11,367 nt of DNA from a bacterium (GTDB lineage: Bacteria > Nitrospinota_A > UBA7883 > JACRGQ01), in NCBI GenBank assembly GCA_021815535.1, contig JAKAGL010000051.1, positions 1-11,367 of the forward strand, in the 5' to 3' direction. Numbering within the stretch: position 1 is the stretch's first letter; each line of letters opens with the position of its first letter. The notes under the pieces are model-generated. The model was not told the DNA's origin. It searched no databases and saw only the letters and a program-made list of their open reading frames with translations. Below, piece after piece: positions 5,541-11,367 of this stretch. The translations under genes were made by a program, and so were the position numbers.

Positions 5541-5771
5541 ATGAAAGAACTGATCGAAACCATCGTCAAGGCAATCGTCGACTGCCCCGACGAGGTAAAA
5601 GTGGATGAAATCAGCGGCGAAAACACCACCGTTCTCGAGTTGCACGTCGCGCCGTCCGATCTCGGCAAGGTGATCGGCAAACAGGGACGCACCGCCCGCT
5701 CCATGCGCGCCCTTCTGGCCGCCGCCGCCTCGCGCGAAAACAAGCGGGCAGTGCTGGAAATACTCGAATAA
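5541..5771 (+). CDS. khpA: KH-domain RNA-binding protein (KhpA / YlqC family)
   Basis: A 76-residue single KH domain. The conserved GxxG RNA-binding loop is seen as GKQG in the segment DLGKVIGKQGRTARSMRALL (about residues 40-59). KhpA proteins bind RNA, often with KhpB, and in firmicutes affect cell division and cell-wall homeostasis; the role in this organism is inferred from family. The ATG follows the rpsP TAA with no spacing (TAAATG), so translation is probably coupled to rpsP. The location between rpsP and rimM is typical for the family. Confidence 0.93.
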   Translation: MKELIETIVKAIVDCPDEVKVDEISGENTTVLELHVAPSDLGKVIGKQGRTARSMRALLAAAASRENKRAVLEILE

Positions 5772-5772
5772 C

Positions 5773-6294
5773 TTGCCCAGGGACAAGGTTGCCGGCGGAC
5801 GCTTCCTCAAGCCGTTCGGCATCGCCGGCGAGCTTAAGTTCGAGGCCTACCTGCCCGACGATTTTCCGCCTGATGCTTTCACCGTGGGGTACATCGCGCA
5901 CGCGGGGGTAAAACCGGAGCGCGAAATATACATCGCCGCCGCGCGCCATCTGCGCGGCGTTACGTGGGCCGTCCGGCCCGACGGCTGCGGCTCTCCCGAA
6001 GAAGCGGCTGAATACGTAAACCGCGAATTCCTCATCCGGCGCGATCTGCTGCCGCCGCTCAAGAAGGGTGAATACCTGTATCAGGACATAATCGGCTGCG
6101 CGGTATACAAAGAAGACGGCGGACTGCTGGGCGAAGTCACCAGTATCATGGAAACCGGCGCCAACGATGTGTGGGTCATCACCGATGCCAACCACCGCGA
6201 ACGGCTCATCCCCGTCATCAGCGACGTGGTGCGCCAGGTTGACGTACCCGGCAGAAAAATAACCATCCATGTTTTGGAGGGGTTGTTCGACTGA
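5773..6294 (+). CDS. rimM: Ribosome maturation factor RimM
   Basis: RimM binds S19 and helps 16S rRNA head-domain folding during 30S assembly. The 173-residue product has the N-terminal RimM barrel (GRFLKPFGIAGELKFEAY, about residues 9-26) and a C-terminal PRC-barrel (about 95-170: the GEYLYQDIIGCAVY segment, then RLIPVISDVV). The start is the TTG at 5773, two bases after the khpA stop. It is chosen because the family motif begins almost at once and no ATG or GTG lies in a better place; no clear Shine-Dalgarno sequence is present, so expression may depend on coupling to khpA. The TGA overlaps the trmD ATG by one base. Confidence 0.93.
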   Translation: MPRDKVAGGRFLKPFGIAGELKFEAYLPDDFPPDAFTVGYIAHAGVKPEREIYIAAARHLRGVTWAVRPDGCGSPEEAAEYVNREFLIRRDLLPPLKKGEYLYQDIIGCAVYKEDGGLLGEVTSIMETGANDVWVITDANHRERLIPVISDVVRQVDVPGRKITIHVLEGLFD

Positions 6295-7559
6295 TGCGCT
6301 TCGACCTGTTGACCATTTTCCCGGCGATCTTCGACTCTTTCCTGGGGGAAAGCCTTTTGAAAAAAGCGCGGGACAAAGGGCTGGTCGACGTGCGGGTGCA
6401 CGACCTGCGCCCCTTCACCGACAGCAAACACGGCAAGACCGACGACGCCCCCTTCGGCGGCGGCGCGGGGATGGTGATGACGCCGCAACCGCTGGCCGAT
6501 GCGCTCGATACCCTTAAAAAAGATGGCCCGGCTAAAACCATTCTGTTATCGCCGCGCGGAAAACCGTTCACGCAAGAGAAGGCGCGCGAACTTGCCCACG
6601 AAGAGCGGCTCATTCTCGTTTGCGGCCGGTACGAAGGGGTGGACGAACGGATCATCGAACACTGGATTGACGAGGAAATATCGCTGGGCGATTACGTGTT
6701 GAACGGCGGCGAAGTGGCGGCGATGGCCGTGGTGGAAGCGGTTTTCCGCCTGCTTCCCGGCGCGGTCGGCAGCCCGGAATCGCTCTGCGGCGAAAGCCAC
6801 GAAACGGTGCTGCTGGAGTATCCGCAATACACCCGGCCAGAAGAATTCCGAGGCCACAAAGTGCCCGATATCCTTCTTTCCGGCCACCATGAAAAGATCC
6901 GCCAATGGCGCCACGAACAGGCGTTGAAAAAAACCGCCGCGGCGCGCCCCGACCTGCTGGAGCGCTTTGCCGGCAATGCGCCGATGCCGCGTATTTCCAT
7001 CGCGCTGGTGCACCACCCGGTGGCGGGGAAAAACGGGCAGGAGATCGCCAGCTCCATCACCACCCTCGACGTGCACGATATGGCGCGCTACGGAAAAACA
7101 TTTGGCGCCGAGCGTATTTACATCATCACCCCGGTGGCCGACCAAAAGGTGCTGGTGGAGCGGATGAAAAGCCACTGGACCGATGAGGAATATTTAAAAA
7201 AGCAAAACGTGCGGCGTGAGGGGACGGTGGAACTGCTCGTCACCCTGCCATCCGTTGAGGACGCGGTGGCGCACGCCCGCACGCGCTCCAAGCGGGTGAA
7301 ACTGCTGGCCACCACCGCCCAGCGCGTACCCGGAGCGGTCAGCACCGATGAGTGGCGCGCGCGCGCGGCGGAAGAGGCCGATGAGTGGATCATACTTTTC
7401 GGCACCGCCTACGGGCTGGGAAAATCGCTGATGGAACGGGCCGAATGCACCCTTTTGCCCATCGACGGGGCGGGCGCATTTAACCATTTGCCTGTGAGGG
7501 GCGCTTCTGCTATTATTTTGGATCGTCTGATAAGTAGAAAGAGGAAGGAACCAAAATGA
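6294..7559 (+). CDS. trmD: tRNA (guanine37-N1)-methyltransferase TrmD fused to a TM1570-type SPOUT RNA methyltransferase domain
   Basis: TrmD uses SAM to make m1G37 in tRNAs with G36, preventing +1 frameshifts. Residues 1 to about 230 are a complete TrmD: FPAIFDSFLGESLLKKA, GRYEGVDER (111-119), SLGDYVLNGGE (130-140) and LLEYPQYTRP. The total is 421 residues, while TrmD is usually about 240-260. From about 232 a second domain begins (RISIALVHHPV, then TTLDVHDMARYGKTFGAERI, GTAYGLGKSL and NHLPVRGASAIILDRL). I recognise this as the TM1570-type alpha/beta-knot family, whose gene I recall as a separate neighbour of trmD in Thermotoga and some delta-type genomes. The target of that domain is unknown to me. 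Aligned by motif, E. coli Asp169 corresponds to Glu in GESHE. GGAGG at 6276-6280 is the ribosome site. The ATG overlaps the rimM stop, and the end overlaps rplS by four bases (ATGA). Confidence 0.95.
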   Translation: MRFDLLTIFPAIFDSFLGESLLKKARDKGLVDVRVHDLRPFTDSKHGKTDDAPFGGGAGMVMTPQPLADALDTLKKDGPAKTILLSPRGKPFTQEKARELAHEERLILVCGRYEGVDERIIEHWIDEEISLGDYVLNGGEVAAMAVVEAVFRLLPGAVGSPESLCGESHETVLLEYPQYTRPEEFRGHKVPDILLSGHHEKIRQWRHEQALKKTAAARPDLLERFAGNAPMPRISIALVHHPVAGKNGQEIASSITTLDVHDMARYGKTFGAERIYIITPVADQKVLVERMKSHWTDEEYLKKQNVRREGTVELLVTLPSVEDAVAHARTRSKRVKLLATTAQRVPGAVSTDEWRARAAEEADEWIILFGTAYGLGKSLMERAECTLLPIDGAGAFNHLPVRGASAIILDRLISRKRKEPK

Positions 7560-7948
7560 ACGTTATTAACAAAATCGAAAAAGAATATCTGCGCAGCGAC
7601 CTGCCCGAGTTCCGCGTAGGTGATACGGTCCGGGTTTACGTCAAGATTCAGGAAGGCGAAAAAGAACGCATCCAGATGATTGAAGGATTGGTCATCCGCA
7701 AGCGGGGCGACGGCACCCGCGCCACCTTCACCATCCGCAAGGTGTCGTTTAATACCGGCGTCGAGCGGCTCTTTCCGCTCCATTCACCGCGCATCGACAA
7801 GATCGACGTGGTGCGCCGCAACCGCGTCCGCCGCGCGCGCCTCTATTACCTGCGCGACCTGCGGGGCAAAGCCGCACGCCTTACCGAAGTCAAAGGCGCG
7901 CTTGCCAAGAAGAAGGCCAAGGTCGTCGTTCCCGAATCGGCCGAATAA
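7556..7948 (+). CDS. rplS: Large ribosomal subunit protein L19
   Basis: L19 lies at the 30S-50S interface. The 130-residue product shows the family's FRVGDTVRVYVKIQEGEKER, IEGLVIRKRG, TFTIRKVSFNTGVERLFPLH and RRARLYYLRDLRGKAARL, with a short Lys/Ala-rich tail that makes it slightly longer than the usual 115 or so residues. The ATG at 7556 overlaps the trmD TGA (ATGA) and follows a purine-rich ribosome site, GAGGAAGGAA at 7541-7550. It is the last gene of the cluster and is followed by a strong terminator. Confidence 0.97.
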   Translation: MNVINKIEKEYLRSDLPEFRVGDTVRVYVKIQEGEKERIQMIEGLVIRKRGDGTRATFTIRKVSFNTGVERLFPLHSPRIDKIDVVRRNRVRRARLYYLRDLRGKAARLTEVKGALAKKKAKVVVPESAE

Positions 7949-7961
7949 CGGTTTTTCAATG

Positions 7962-7999
7962 GGCGGCACAGGGTATCCCCCTGATGCCGCCTTTTTTTT
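7962..7999 (+). terminator. Strong rho-independent terminator after rplS
   Basis: GGCGGCA (7962-7968) pairs with TGCCGCC (7985-7991). The inner CAGGG (7969-7973) pairs with CCCTG (7979-7983), with a single bulged A, around a five-base loop. Eight T follow (7992-7999). It marks the end of the ffh-rplS cluster. Confidence 0.95.
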
Positions 8000-8142
8000 G
8001 CCTTGTAACCCGCGCGCAGGCTTCTAACTCTTGTTGCTTTCTTCAGTACCGCTGTGGCTATCATTTTAGGCATTCCTCTATAAATCTCATTACATCCTGA
8101 ACGTGGATAAAACTTTCGCCCGAACGTTTGGCAAAAAGCCGC

Positions 8143-8171
8143 TTGACATTCGTATTAATTTCGTTTATGTT
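8143..8171 (+). promoter_or_regulatory. lexA promoter, sigma-70 type, giving a leaderless or near-leaderless mRNA
   Basis: TTGACA (8143-8148) is a perfect -35. After exactly 17 bases comes TATGTT (8166-8171), four of six matches to the -10. Transcription should begin about seven bases later, at or next to the lexA ATG at 8178. No Shine-Dalgarno sequence precedes the ATG, in agreement with leaderless initiation. Confidence 0.65.
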
Positions 8172-8181
8172 TCGCCTATGA
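8149..8181 (+). promoter_or_regulatory. Three 11-bp direct repeats in the lexA promoter, candidate LexA operator
   Basis: TTCGTATTAAT (8149-8159), TTCGTTTATGT (8160-8170) and TTCGCCTATGA (8171-8181) follow one another with an exact 11-bp period. They cover the promoter spacer, the -10 and the start site. LexA normally represses its own gene from this position. Alphaproteobacterial LexA boxes (GTTC-N7-GTTC) also have an 11-bp direct-repeat period, but the core here is TTCG. Identification as the operator is inferred. Confidence 0.45.
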
Positions 8182-8783
8182 TTATCACGAAGCGCCAAAA
8201 AGAGATTTTGGATTTCGTCAATGAATTCGTCGCCGCCAAAGGGTACGCTCCCAGCATCGGGGAGATCAAGGCCCAATTCGGCATCAACTCCCCAGCCACC
8301 GTCCACCAGCACCTGAAGAACCTTCAGGAAAAAGGGTTGATTAACCGGGTGCCGAACCGGCATCGGAGCATCGAGGTTATTCCTTCATACGGCGCGCGCC
8401 CCAGCGGTCTTGCCGTGCCAGTGCTTGGCGCCATCGCGGCGGGCTATCCTATCGAAAGCTATCCCGATAGCGATACGATGACGCTTCCCGAAGAGATGGG
8501 GGCGGACGAAAACTGCTACCTGCTCCGCGTGCGGGGGGATTCGATGATAGACGACCACATCTGCGACGGCGATATGGTGTTGGTGCGCAAGGCGGAGTTC
8601 GCAAAGCCGGGACAGACCGTTGTGGCGCTGGTGGATGGGCGCGAAGCGACGCTGAAACGGTATTACCCCGAGCGGGGAACGATCCGGCTTCAGCCGGCCA
8701 ATCCCGTGATGGCGCCGATGATCCTTGAACCGCAACGCGTCCGCGTGCAGGGAACCGTCGTCGGCATCATCCGCAAGTTCTGA
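8178..8783 (+). CDS. lexA: LexA repressor of the SOS response, self-cleaving
   Basis: LexA represses DNA-damage genes and destroys itself when RecA filaments form on single-stranded DNA. The 201-residue product has an N-terminal winged helix-turn-helix (ITKRQKEILDFVNEF, then PSIGEIKAQFGINSPATVHQ, about residues 3-65) and a C-terminal S24 peptidase fold. The Ala88-Gly89 cleavage site (GAIAAGYP), Ser122 (GDSM) and Lys160 (ATLK) match the E. coli catalytic layout. The frame is open upstream to a GTG at 8103, but the ATG at 8178 gives the standard N terminus and sits at the predicted transcription start. It has its own promoter, separated from rplS by a strong terminator. A DnaA-box-like word (CGTGGATAA, 8102-8110) and an imperfect palindrome CCGAACGTTTGG (8120-8131) lie upstream. 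Confidence 0.96.
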   Translation: MIITKRQKEILDFVNEFVAAKGYAPSIGEIKAQFGINSPATVHQHLKNLQEKGLINRVPNRHRSIEVIPSYGARPSGLAVPVLGAIAAGYPIESYPDSDTMTLPEEMGADENCYLLRVRGDSMIDDHICDGDMVLVRKAEFAKPGQTVVALVDGREATLKRYYPERGTIRLQPANPVMAPMILEPQRVRVQGTVVGIIRKF

Positions 8784-8815
8784 TCTGGCCGGCGCGGCAA
8801 GTAACGGCCCACATT

Positions 8816-8850
8816 CTCGTCATCCCGGCCTTGAGCCTGAATCCAGAAAC
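8816..8850. repeat. Degenerate copy of a dispersed GTCATCCCGG...AATCCAGAA intergenic repeat
   Basis: CTCGTCATCCCGGCC followed by TTGAGCCTGAATCCAGAA sits between the convergent lexA and trpE genes. It closely resembles the short palindromic element (GTCATTCCCG, stem, CGGGAATCCAG) seen in many proteobacterial intergenic regions. The inner stem here is weak (GGC with GCC, one mismatch), so it is either decayed or a chance likeness. No clear terminator for either gene is visible in this gap. Confidence 0.35.
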
Positions 8851-8853
8851 AGA

Positions 8854-10326
8854 TCAAAGCCCGTTGCGGGCGATGGCGACCGCTTTTTCCAGCGCGCGCC
8901 CCTTGTTCAGGCACTCCTGATATTCGGATGCCGGATCGGAATCGGCGACGATGCCAGCGCCGGTTCCCAGATAGGCTTTCTTTCCCTTCACCGCCATCGT
9001 CCGTATTGCAATGGCGGTATCCATCGTGCCATCAAACGCGATATAGCCGATTGCGCCGCCATACAGCCCGCGCCGGTGCGGCTCCAGCTCTTCAATGATC
9101 TCCATCGCGCGTATCTTTGGCGCGCCGCTCAGCGTACCGGCGGGGAAGGTGGCCCGTATCACATCGAAGGCGTCTGCCCCCTGGCGCAACGCGCCTTCCA
9201 CATTACTCACGATGTGCATCACATGCGAATAACGCTCGATCTCCTTCAGGCCGGTCACCCGCACGGTGCCCCCTTTGCTTATCCGCCCCACGTCGTTGCG
9301 GCCAAGATCGACCAGCATGATGTGCTCGGCCAATTCCTTTTTGTCGGCCAGCAGTTCCGCTTCCAGCGCTTTGTCCTCTTTATCCGTTGCGCCCCGCTTG
9401 CGGGTTCCGGCGATGGGCCGCACCGTGACCACCCCGTTTTGCAGGCGGCTCAAAATTTCAGGCGATGCCCCCACCACTTCCCAGTCATCCAGCTTGAGGT
9501 AGTACATATACGGCGAGGGGTTCACCACCCGCAGCGCGCGGTAGACATCGAACGCGCTCACATCCAGATCGATGGTGAAGCGTTGCGCCAGCACCACCTG
9601 GAAGATGTCGCCTTCCTTGATGTAGTGTTTGCAACGGTTCACCGCACTGGCGTAAGCCGCCTCGCTGGTGTTTGATTTGAATTTTTTCGCCCCCGCCCGT
9701 TTTTTTACCGCCGGGGGTTTCATCGGCGCCTGCAGTTTGCGCAACAGCGCCTTTATTTTCGCCACCGCCTTTGCGTAGGCTTTTTCGGCGTTCCCTTCCA
9801 CGTGTGCGTTGACGATGATCTTGATCGTCTGTTGCACGTTATCGAACACCACCAGCGAATCGGTAACCATAAACACCGTATCGGGAAAATCGGTATCCTT
9901 GTGCGCCTTCGCGGGGAGTTTTTCAAAGAACCGGACGCAGTCGTACCCGATGGTGCCGACCACCCCGCCGTTGAACGGTGGCAATCCCTCCACCTTCACC
10001 GCCCTGAACCCGGCCATCACTTTCCGTATCTCGTCCAACGGGTCGCCCGCCACCGCGAACTTCTGTTTTTTCGATTTGGTGATGCGCAGTCCCTGCCTGC
10101 CGGAGGTTTTTATCACCAGTTCCGGATCTGCCCCCATGAAGGTGTAGCGGGCCCACTTTTCGCCGCCCGATACGCTTTCGAGCAGGTAGGCGTATTTCGC
10201 CCCTTTTGATATCTTGCTGAACGCGCCCACCGGCGTTTGAAAATCGCCGAACACATCGCAATAAACCGGGACGATGTTCCCCTGTTTCGCCAGTTGAACG
10301 AACTCCGCCTTATCGGGCTTTATCAT
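8854..10326 (-). CDS. trpE: Anthranilate synthase component I
   Basis: TrpE converts chorismate and ammonia to anthranilate, the first committed step of tryptophan synthesis; ammonia normally comes from TrpG. The 490-residue length is typical. The N-terminal LLES (48-51), part of the tryptophan feedback site, favours TrpE over the related PabB. The chorismate-binding domain shows YIKEGDIFQVVLAQRF, RPIAGTRKRG, DLGRNDVGRISKGG, FPAGTLSGAPKIRAMEI (from about 394) and a GAGIVADSDPASEYQE tail. A Lys/Ala-rich linker (PPAVKKRAGAKKFKS) separates the two domains. The ATG is preceded by AAGGA (complement of 10333-10337) at good spacing. It follows truA after 39 bases, probably in one operon. No trpG follows, so the glutaminase subunit must lie elsewhere or be supplied by PabA. 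Confidence 0.95.
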   Translation of the reverse strand: MIKPDKAEFVQLAKQGNIVPVYCDVFGDFQTPVGAFSKISKGAKYAYLLESVSGGEKWARYTFMGADPELVIKTSGRQGLRITKSKKQKFAVAGDPLDEIRKVMAGFRAVKVEGLPPFNGGVVGTIGYDCVRFFEKLPAKAHKDTDFPDTVFMVTDSLVVFDNVQQTIKIIVNAHVEGNAEKAYAKAVAKIKALLRKLQAPMKPPAVKKRAGAKKFKSNTSEAAYASAVNRCKHYIKEGDIFQVVLAQRFTIDLDVSAFDVYRALRVVNPSPYMYYLKLDDWEVVGASPEILSRLQNGVVTVRPIAGTRKRGATDKEDKALEAELLADKKELAEHIMLVDLGRNDVGRISKGGTVRVTGLKEIERYSHVMHIVSNVEGALRQGADAFDVIRATFPAGTLSGAPKIRAMEIIEELEPHRRGLYGGAIGYIAFDGTMDTAIAIRTMAVKGKKAYLGTGAGIVADSDPASEYQECLNKGRALEKAVAIARNGL

Positions 10327-10365
10327 AGGATTTCCTTCGACCGGAATCGGAACTGAAGTTTTTCA

Positions 10366-11133
10366 TCATTGGTATTCCACGTTCACCAGCACAAGACCCT
10401 GCGCGGGAGCGGTGGGGCCGGCCTTGCGGCGGTCTTTTGCCATCAATATTTTTTTCATCTCGTCCGGTTCCATCCTGCCCCGCCCTATTTCCACCAGAGT
10501 GCCAACGATGTTGCGCACCATCTGCCGCAGAAAACCGTTGGCGGTTATCTCTATCGTTATCGTGTCGCCTTTGCGCCCGATATCAACGGCGATTATACGC
10601 CGTACGGAGGATTTTACCTGAGAATTGGCCGCCATGAACGAGGCAAAATCATGTTCGCCCAGAAGCGGCTCGGCCCCCCGCCGCATATCGGCGCTGTTCA
10701 GTTTTTGTATCACGTGCCAGCTGTAGCGCAGGCCGAGGGGGTTCCGCTCGCGGCTGTTGTGTATGACATAGCGGTAGGTCTTTTGTTTGGCATCCTGAAT
10801 GGCGTGAAAGGAGTCGTCCACCGTTTTGGCGTTTTTCACGGCGATGTCATCGGGCAATAGTGAATTAAGGGCGCGGACGAGCGCATCGTCGTTCATCGGG
10901 AAATGCCCTTTGATGCTGACCGGTTGGGCCAGCGCGTGCACGCCGGAATCGGTGCGGCCGCTTGCCACCGCCGGCACGCGGTGGCCCAGTATGGTTGTCA
11001 CCGCTTTTTCCAGCGTGTCCTGAATGGTCCGCTCCCCCTTGTTCTGGCTCTGCCATCCGGCGTAGCGGGTGCCATCGTATTCCAGCGTCAGCATCACCGT
11101 GCGAAAAGGATGCTCTTTCCTCTCCTTTTTCAT
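10366..11133 (-). CDS. truA: tRNA pseudouridine(38-40) synthase TruA
   Basis: TruA converts uridines 38, 39 and 40 in the tRNA anticodon arm to pseudouridine. The 255-residue product has LEYDGTRYAGWQSQ near the start, the catalytic Asp62 in SGRTDSGVHA, KTYRYVIHN, GEHDFASFMAA and the closing GFLRQMVRNIVGTLVEIGRG, all family hallmarks. The start at 11133 is chosen because it overlaps the uvrA stop as ATGA, implying coupled translation. A longer open frame reaching 11277 lies inside uvrA and reads as low-complexity shadow sequence. The Met at residue 14 is an alternative start. No good Shine-Dalgarno sequence lies at normal distance. Confidence 0.96.
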   Translation of the reverse strand: MKKERKEHPFRTVMLTLEYDGTRYAGWQSQNKGERTIQDTLEKAVTTILGHRVPAVASGRTDSGVHALAQPVSIKGHFPMNDDALVRALNSLLPDDIAVKNAKTVDDSFHAIQDAKQKTYRYVIHNSRERNPLGLRYSWHVIQKLNSADMRRGAEPLLGEHDFASFMAANSQVKSSVRRIIAVDIGRKGDTITIEITANGFLRQMVRNIVGTLVEIGRGRMEPDEMKKILMAKDRRKAGPTAPAQGLVLVNVEYQ

Positions 11134-11367
11134 CGGCGGGGGCGGAGCTCCTCTTTCAGGTATTTGCCGGTCCACGATTCCTTCACCTTCGCCACCTGTT
11201 CCGGCGTGCCGGTGGTCACCACCGTGCCGCCACGGTCGCCCCCCTCGGGGCCGAGGTCGATGATGTGGTCGGCGCACTTGATGACGTCGAGGTTGTGCTC
11301 GATGACGACGACGGTATTGCCGGCGTCGACGAGCCGCTGCAGCACGTCGAGGAGCTTCTCGATGTCG
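11130..11367 (-). CDS. uvrA: UvrABC system protein A, C-terminal end only
   Basis: UvrA is the damage-sensing ATPase of nucleotide excision repair. The frame is open to the window edge, so only about the last 79 residues are present. They read DIEKLLDVLQRLVDAG, then NTVVVIEHNLDVIKCADHII and DLGPEGGDRGG: the D-loop/H-loop region of the second ABC ATPase and the conserved C terminus. A GTG at 11345 is an internal codon, not a start. The TGA overlaps the truA ATG by four bases (ATGA), so uvrA, truA and probably trpE form one leftward unit whose promoter lies outside the window. Confidence 0.95.
   Translation of the reverse strand, partial: DIEKLLDVLQRLVDAGNTVVVIEHNLDVIKCADHIIDLGPEGGDRGGTVVTTGTPEQVAKVKESWTGKYLKEELRPRR

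Noticed and set aside
4386..5822. 478-codon minus-strand open frame across ffh, rpsP, khpA and rimM
   Set aside because: It spans four well-supported genes and their junctions and has no family motif.
7846..8073. 75-codon basic minus-strand open frame after rplS
   Set aside because: It runs through the rplS terminator into the rplS coding region and has only a weak ribosome site.
8103..8177. Earlier GTG start for lexA
   Set aside because: It would add 25 residues before the standard N terminus, and the extension covers the promoter.
8725..9675. 316-codon plus-strand open frame opposite trpE
   Set aside because: It begins inside lexA and covers the conserved C-terminal half of trpE in antisense; the trpE motifs are unambiguous.
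11134..11277. N-terminal extension of truA
   Set aside because: It overlaps the uvrA C terminus and reads as Arg/Gly/Pro-rich shadow sequence.
1..11367. CRISPR array, IS element, tRNA, rRNA, SRP RNA or tmRNA
   Set aside because: No short spaced repeats of CRISPR form, no transposase, and none of the conserved RNA motifs could be found. The only regular repeats are the in-frame NHL units and the lexA promoter repeats.

Overview
The window is chromosomal sequence from a Gram-negative bacterium with moderately high GC genes. An exported periplasmic amidase (AmiC type, with an AMIN domain) implies an outer-membrane cell plan. The ffh-rpsP-khpA-rimM-trmD-rplS order and a TM1570-type methyltransferase attached to TrmD recall Deltaproteobacteria, Nitrospinota and related lineages. 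That placement is a guess from gene content; no marker in the window settles it. There is no CRISPR array, no IS or transposase gene, no tRNA or rRNA and no prophage gene.

Layout, left to right. (1) Positions 1-990 hold an NHL-type beta-propeller gene built from 55-residue repeats, probably cut at its 5' end by the window edge. (2) Positions 991-1262 hold two opposed terminators, a palindrome and overlapping promoter signals, including a good sigma-54 (-24/-12) match, in front of amiC. (3) Positions 1263-3212 encode a three-part N-acetylmuramoyl-L-alanine amidase. (4) Positions 3213-3912 form a long AT-rich intergenic stretch with palindromes, three DnaA-box-like 9-mers and a promoter that abuts ffh. 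(5) Positions 3913-7948 are a tight plus-strand cluster: SRP54 (Ffh), ribosomal protein S16, a KH RNA-binding protein, RimM, a TrmD fused to a second SPOUT methyltransferase domain, and ribosomal protein L19. It closes with a strong terminator. (6) Positions 8178-8783 encode LexA behind its own promoter, which carries three TTCG repeats phased at exactly 11 bp. (7) Positions 8854-11367, minus strand, hold the end of uvrA, then truA, then trpE.

How the genes work together: the central cluster links membrane-protein targeting (Ffh) with ribosome assembly (S16, RimM, L19, KhpA) and tRNA G37 methylation (TrmD), a combination conserved across bacteria. Overlapping or near-zero gene junctions indicate translational coupling. 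A small terminator-like hairpin between ffh and rpsP could set the ratio between the SRP gene and the ribosomal genes. LexA and UvrA are both DNA-damage proteins but lie in convergent units separated by trpE and truA.

Most of the window is housekeeping. The parts worth a second look are regulatory: the amiC promoter region, the 700-bp gap before ffh, and the lexA operator candidate. The TrmD fusion is the most notable protein-level feature.
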